A stretch of DNA of 25,178 nt from an uncultured Lachnospiraceae bacterium. GTDB taxonomy: Bacteria; Bacillota_A; Clostridia; Lachnospirales; Lachnospiraceae. The position numbers and the translations under genes were made by a program. Shown in pieces: positions 22,419 through 25,178 of this stretch (the first letter of the stretch is position 1; each line of letters starts with the position of its first letter). The stretch spans positions 1 through 25,178 of the forward strand of contig CACXGS010000095.1 in NCBI GenBank assembly GCA_902767195.1, in the 5' to 3' direction. The notes beneath the pieces are model-generated. The model was not told where the DNA came from. It did not search any database and was given only the letters and a program-made list of their open reading frames with translations.

Positions 22419-23441
22419 CTAATAATAATATACGTCCGCATAGTTACTTCCGTCGCCAACGAAGTCCGCCGGTGCGCCTCCGGATGAAAATGTCGTATCA
22501 AGTCTGGCCCATGTTTTCTGATCCACCTTATATTCTACACTGACCCATCCGGTCTCTTTGGTATAAAACATATTCCAGGCGTGGTAAACATCATCGGGTG
22601 ACACATAGCCAAATACCATCTTTACAGGAATTCCCTGGCTTCGCAGCATGGCCGCCGATAAAGCGGCATAGTCGAAGCAGATTCCCTTTCCGGTAAGCAT
22701 GGTCTCATCCGGGTCCGGCAGATAGCCGGCCTGGACTGTCGCTGCCTTCTCTTTGTCATAAGTTACATTTTTGGTAATAAATTCAAAGACCTGATTCACG
22801 AGCTCAAGCTCATCACCCGCGTTTTTTGCCAGCTCTGCTGCTTTCTCCACACAGGCAGAACCCTCTGTGTAGAGCACATAGTCACTGGGTCTTATAAAAG
22901 GCTGGAACTCATCCTTGAGGACAACGTCCAGATTACCTTCCTCCAGCATACTGTACTTGCTTCCGGAAATGTTTTCCATAATCCGGTAGTAATAATCTCC
23001 ATCTCCGCACTGGAGAGGGAAAATTACCGGTGTCCCGTCATTAGGTACATCGTAGGTGTAAGTCAGGTCATCTTTAATGATCTGCATCTTCAGCTCACAG
23101 TCGGACATGGCAGATACGCCCACATATCCAAGCTCCAGGGATGAATCATCCACATAGACATCCCCGTAATCTACCGCTTCCTCTCCCTGATATTCAGAGT
23201 CTGCAAAAGGAGGAGCCTTGTAGGTGCCCTTCTTTTTCTTCGGAGCCTGCGAAGTATCTTTTTCTGAAGCATCTGCTTTTTTTGAAGCTTCTGTTTTCTC
23301 CGCGGCCTTTTTGGTGGAGGTATCCACAGAAGAGGCAGCACCGCTTTCCCCACCGCATCCGGTCATAAGCAGCACGAAAGAAACAAGGAGCAGAATACCC
23401 AACCGGCGGATCTTCCCACTCAGGTTAACATCCCTCATCAT
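22419..23441 (-). CDS. Transglutaminase-like lipoprotein
   Basis: 340 residues. Signal sequence with lipobox LMTGC (Cys29), then a Lys/Ser-rich linker to about residue 75. A transglutaminase-like domain in the C-terminal half carries the Cys-His-Asp triad: Cys255 in GKGICFDYAA, His287 in VYHAWN and Asp315 in RLDTTF. The family includes protein cross-linking and protease-type enzymes; the outer-membrane-facing lipoprotein location and the neighbours suggest processing or cross-linking of surface proteins, as inference. ATG start with GAGGAG 5-8 bases upstream (two adjacent ATGs), one base after the stop of the signal peptidase gene. Confidence 0.9.
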   Translation of the reverse strand: MMRDVNLSGKIRRLGILLLVSFVLLMTGCGGESGAASSVDTSTKKAAEKTEASKKADASEKDTSQAPKKKKGTYKAPPFADSEYQGEEAVDYGDVYVDDSSLELGYVGVSAMSDCELKMQIIKDDLTYTYDVPNDGTPVIFPLQCGDGDYYYRIMENISGSKYSMLEEGNLDVVLKDEFQPFIRPSDYVLYTEGSACVEKAAELAKNAGDELELVNQVFEFITKNVTYDKEKAATVQAGYLPDPDETMLTGKGICFDYAALSAAMLRSQGIPVKMVFGYVSPDDVYHAWNMFYTKETGWVSVEYKVDQKTWARLDTTFSSGGAPADFVGDGSNYADVYYY

Positions 23442-23442
23442 A

Positions 23443-23976
23443 TCAGCTCCTCATTCTTACTGCCAGCAAATTCAAAACGACTCCGGCAGCGAGATACAAC
23501 ATCAACATCAGTTTACCGGCCCTGCTGGTATTCATGGCCAGAAGTCCTCCCATATAGGGAACATGACGTTCTACACGGCCCAGAAACTGGTCATAGGTAA
23601 CAGCCTGAAAATCTTCCTGCGAATTGGCGTCACCCTTGGTGATCAGTTCCTGCTCAACCATATGGTTTTCCAGGGCGCGATGGACCACCACTGCGTCACC
23701 ACGATTAAATGCGATGATCTCATTCTCACGAATTGTAGCCGGCGGTACATCCTTCACAAAAACAGCGGATCCGATCGGAATCTCAGGCGCCATACTCCCG
23801 CTGGTTATATTGTACACCTGAAACCCCAGCGCACTCGGTAATACAGCGGGAATCAGAGTCAGTATAACGGCTATAATGATTAAGGTTCCGGTTATATTGC
23901 AAAGAGCGGGAAGAATCTTCCCGCCCCTTGTTTTTTTATTATTGCCGGACAGTTTAGATGTTTTTTTCATTCTCAT
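23443..23976 (-). CDS. sipW: Signal peptidase I, SipW (ER-type) family
   Basis: 178 residues from the TTG at 23979, or 177 from the ATG at 23976 that overlaps the preceding TGA by one base. N-terminal membrane span about 30-52, C-terminal span about 155-175. Catalytic Ser62 in ITSGSMAPEIPIGS, His100 in AVVVHRALE (histidine replacing the bacterial lysine) and Asp117 in KGDAN mark the archaeal/ER-type SipW group. SipW-type peptidases usually serve a few dedicated substrates, such as TasA-like or pilin-like proteins. The likely substrates here are the neighbouring surface protein or proteins beyond the window. Confidence 0.93.
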   Translation of the reverse strand: MRMKKTSKLSGNNKKTRGGKILPALCNITGTLIIIAVILTLIPAVLPSALGFQVYNITSGSMAPEIPIGSAVFVKDVPPATIRENEIIAFNRGDAVVVHRALENHMVEQELITKGDANSQEDFQAVTYDQFLGRVERHVPYMGGLLAMNTSRAGKLMLMLYLAAGVVLNLLAVRMRS

Positions 23977-25178
23977 CAACTCTTTGGCTTTTTCGGTGTG
24001 CCGGATCCGGATTTAGCGGAGCCGGACGGTTTCTTTTTGGAGGAACCACCGTTCTTCTTCGGTTTATCTCCAGCAGCTCTCTTCTTCCTGGCCTCTTCCG
24101 CCGCTCTCTTCTTGGCGTTCGACCTGGCTAAGGCAATAATTCCTCCGAGGATGGCAAGACCGATGATAATAAGAACCGGAAGCGGCAGACCCGACTTCTT
24201 CTCCTTGGTATCCTTGTCATTGTCTTTGGAGTCATCGTTAAAATCGGATTCCGTCGTATCTTCCTCAGACGTGTCATCCTCTGAGTAGTCAGCCTGAGGA
24301 ATCTCATTCGGCTCAATGTCGATTACATCCTCCGGCTCGTTATTTCCGGCGTTCTCGTCATTTTCCTCATTCCCGTTCTCATTCTCATCCCCCTCAATAT
24401 TCACATTGTCATTATCAGCGGGGGTGGGAGTAGCGGGGTTGTTGGCATTGTTATTAGCGTTATTGTTATTGGCGTTATTGTTATTGGCGTTGTTATTGTT
24501 GGCGTTATTGTTCTCTTCCTCTTCTTCTTCCTCTTCTTCCTCCTCTTCCTCAGTAGCAATTCTGCGGTAGGGAAGATAGAAGTCGTTATTATCTTCATCA
24601 GAGGAAAGCTTCAAACGGCCATTGTAGGCCAGGGGATTATAACCTTCAATATATGGGAATGCTACTACTACGCTGTCTCCGGGCTCACCGTAATGAGTCT
24701 CGGAGGTTCGGATCTCATTGTTCTTATTGTTTCCATTGATATAATGGATCCTGTATTCCACCAGCTTATCCGGCATGGCGTAGCCTACCACATAATCGAT
24801 ATCATCGTTTACTGTAAATGTTCCCCCTGTAATTGTGTTATTATCTTTTCCGCTTTCACGAATTCCCTTCGGAACATATTTGGAAGAGCTGGGCAAAGTG
24901 ACCAGTTTCTTCAGCTCGGCTTCCGATGAATAGAACTGGATCTGGGTTCCTGCCGGAACCTTGCGGATAGTAATCAGCTTCTTGTCGTAGCTAATGTCAC
25001 TTGATACAGAACTCAGCGCCTTTTTGGCCTGGGCTGTATCAAAGGTTCCGGGATTGCCGGCATAAAGTCTGACTGTATATGTCGTCTGGGCATTGACGTT
25101 CAGACGGATGCCAAACAGGGTCGTAAAGCAGAACATAAAGGTGAGGAAAAGAGCGCCGCTCCTGACCAGGAGCCTGTG
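23976..25178 (-). CDS. MucBP-like secreted surface protein with Glu/Asn-rich linker, 5' end outside window
   Basis: At least 400 visible residues. The frame stays open to the right edge, and the residues before the first ATG (25136) read as the charged start of a signal peptide (LLVRSGALFLTF), so the true start is probably just outside. Likely cleavage after VNA. Then a beta-rich part to about residue 120, a MucBP-like segment (YRIHYINGNNKNN, GEPGDSVVVAFPYIEGYNP), a run of 13 Glu, NNNNA repeats, an acidic linker (EDVIDIEPNEIPQADYSEDD), a membrane span (LPVLIIIGLAILGGIIAL) and a Lys-rich cytoplasmic tail of about 50 residues. No LPXTG motif: the span is preceded by SGLPLP. It looks membrane-anchored rather than sortase-anchored. 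Confidence 0.82.
   Translation of the reverse strand, partial: HRLLVRSGALFLTFMFCFTTLFGIRLNVNAQTTYTVRLYAGNPGTFDTAQAKKALSSVSSDISYDKKLITIRKVPAGTQIQFYSSEAELKKLVTLPSSSKYVPKGIRESGKDNNTITGGTFTVNDDIDYVVGYAMPDKLVEYRIHYINGNNKNNEIRTSETHYGEPGDSVVVAFPYIEGYNPLAYNGRLKLSSDEDNNDFYLPYRRIATEEEEEEEEEEEEENNNANNNNANNNNANNNNANNNANNPATPTPADNDNVNIEGDENENGNEENDENAGNNEPEDVIDIEPNEIPQADYSEDDTSEEDTTESDFNDDSKDNDKDTKEKKSGLPLPVLIIIGLAILGGIIALARSNAKKRAAEEARKKRAAGDKPKKNGGSSKKKPSGSAKSGSGTPKKPKS
24438..24551 (-). repeat. Low-complexity Asn/Ala 15-base repeats and poly-Glu tract
   Basis: Inside the surface protein gene, about five tandem units encode NNNNA/NNNA (roughly 24438-24511; the base-level period is 15) followed (in plus coordinates) by 13 Glu codons of mixed GAA/GAG use (24512-24551). 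Copy number may vary between strains by slippage. Confidence 0.85.

Noticed and set aside
24180..24215. LPXTG-type sorting signal in the surface protein
   Set aside because: The residues before the membrane span read SGLPLP and are followed by a 50-residue Lys-rich tail, so it does not fit a sortase substrate.
24438..24511. Regular 15-base repeats as a CRISPR array
   Set aside because: The repeats are contiguous, have no unique spacers, stay in frame and encode NNNNA; they are coding low-complexity sequence.

Overview
The window looks like a chromosomal segment of a Gram-positive anaerobe of the class Clostridia, most likely Lachnospiraceae. Supporting signs are the order infA-rpmJ-rpsM-rpsK-rpsD-rpoA-rplQ-ecfA-ecfT-truA-rplM-rpsI, the zinc-ligand-free S4, an L17 with a large insertion, strong AGGAGG ribosome binding sites, consensus sigma-A promoters, a SipW-type signal peptidase and a class C-like sortase. 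The genus assignment is inference. All genes but one are on the minus strand, so the biological order runs from high to low coordinates.

Region A (about 25.2 to 15.5 kb, minus) is one tightly packed run of at least 12 genes: a secreted Asn/Glu-rich MucBP-like surface protein (5' end outside the window), a SipW-type signal peptidase, a transglutaminase-like lipoprotein, a PilC/GspF platform protein, four small single-span (pseudo)pilin-like proteins, a PilT-type ATPase, a SARP/BTAD-type regulator with a degenerate GGDEF-like tail, an unrecognised 166-169 aa protein, a stand-alone HPt phosphotransfer protein and a class C-like sortase. Most genes overlap or are separated by about 10 bases. A strong terminator follows the sortase. 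This is the most unusual part: it mixes type IV pilus/type II secretion parts, sortase parts and signalling parts in one apparent operon. No PilB ATPase, prepilin peptidase or LPXTG pilin is visible in the window.

Region B (15.5 to 12.2 kb, minus) is a three-gene redox operon with its own promoter, a perfect inverted repeat next to the -35 box, and a terminator: a FAD oxidoreductase with a BFD-type iron-sulfur tail, a second FAD/NAD(P) oxidoreductase and a DUF1667 cysteine-motif protein. It resembles anaerobic glycerol-3-phosphate dehydrogenase operons.

Region C (12.1 to 2.0 kb, minus) holds translation genes. adk stands alone with its own promoter and terminator. Then come a KOW protein, infA, rpmJ, rpsM, rpsK, rpsD, rpoA and rplQ (terminator), followed by the ECF vitamin-transporter energising module (a fused EcfA1-EcfA2 ATPase and EcfT) and truA, and finally rplM-rpsI with a consensus promoter and a long leader. 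A small XRE repressor-like gene with a palindromic operator is inserted in the opposite direction between truA and rplM.

Region D (2.0 to 0 kb, minus) has a DegV-family fatty-acid-binding protein whose promoter spacer is a perfect palindrome, and the N-terminal part of a NifH-like iron protein behind a leader that can fold its Shine-Dalgarno sequence into a long hairpin.
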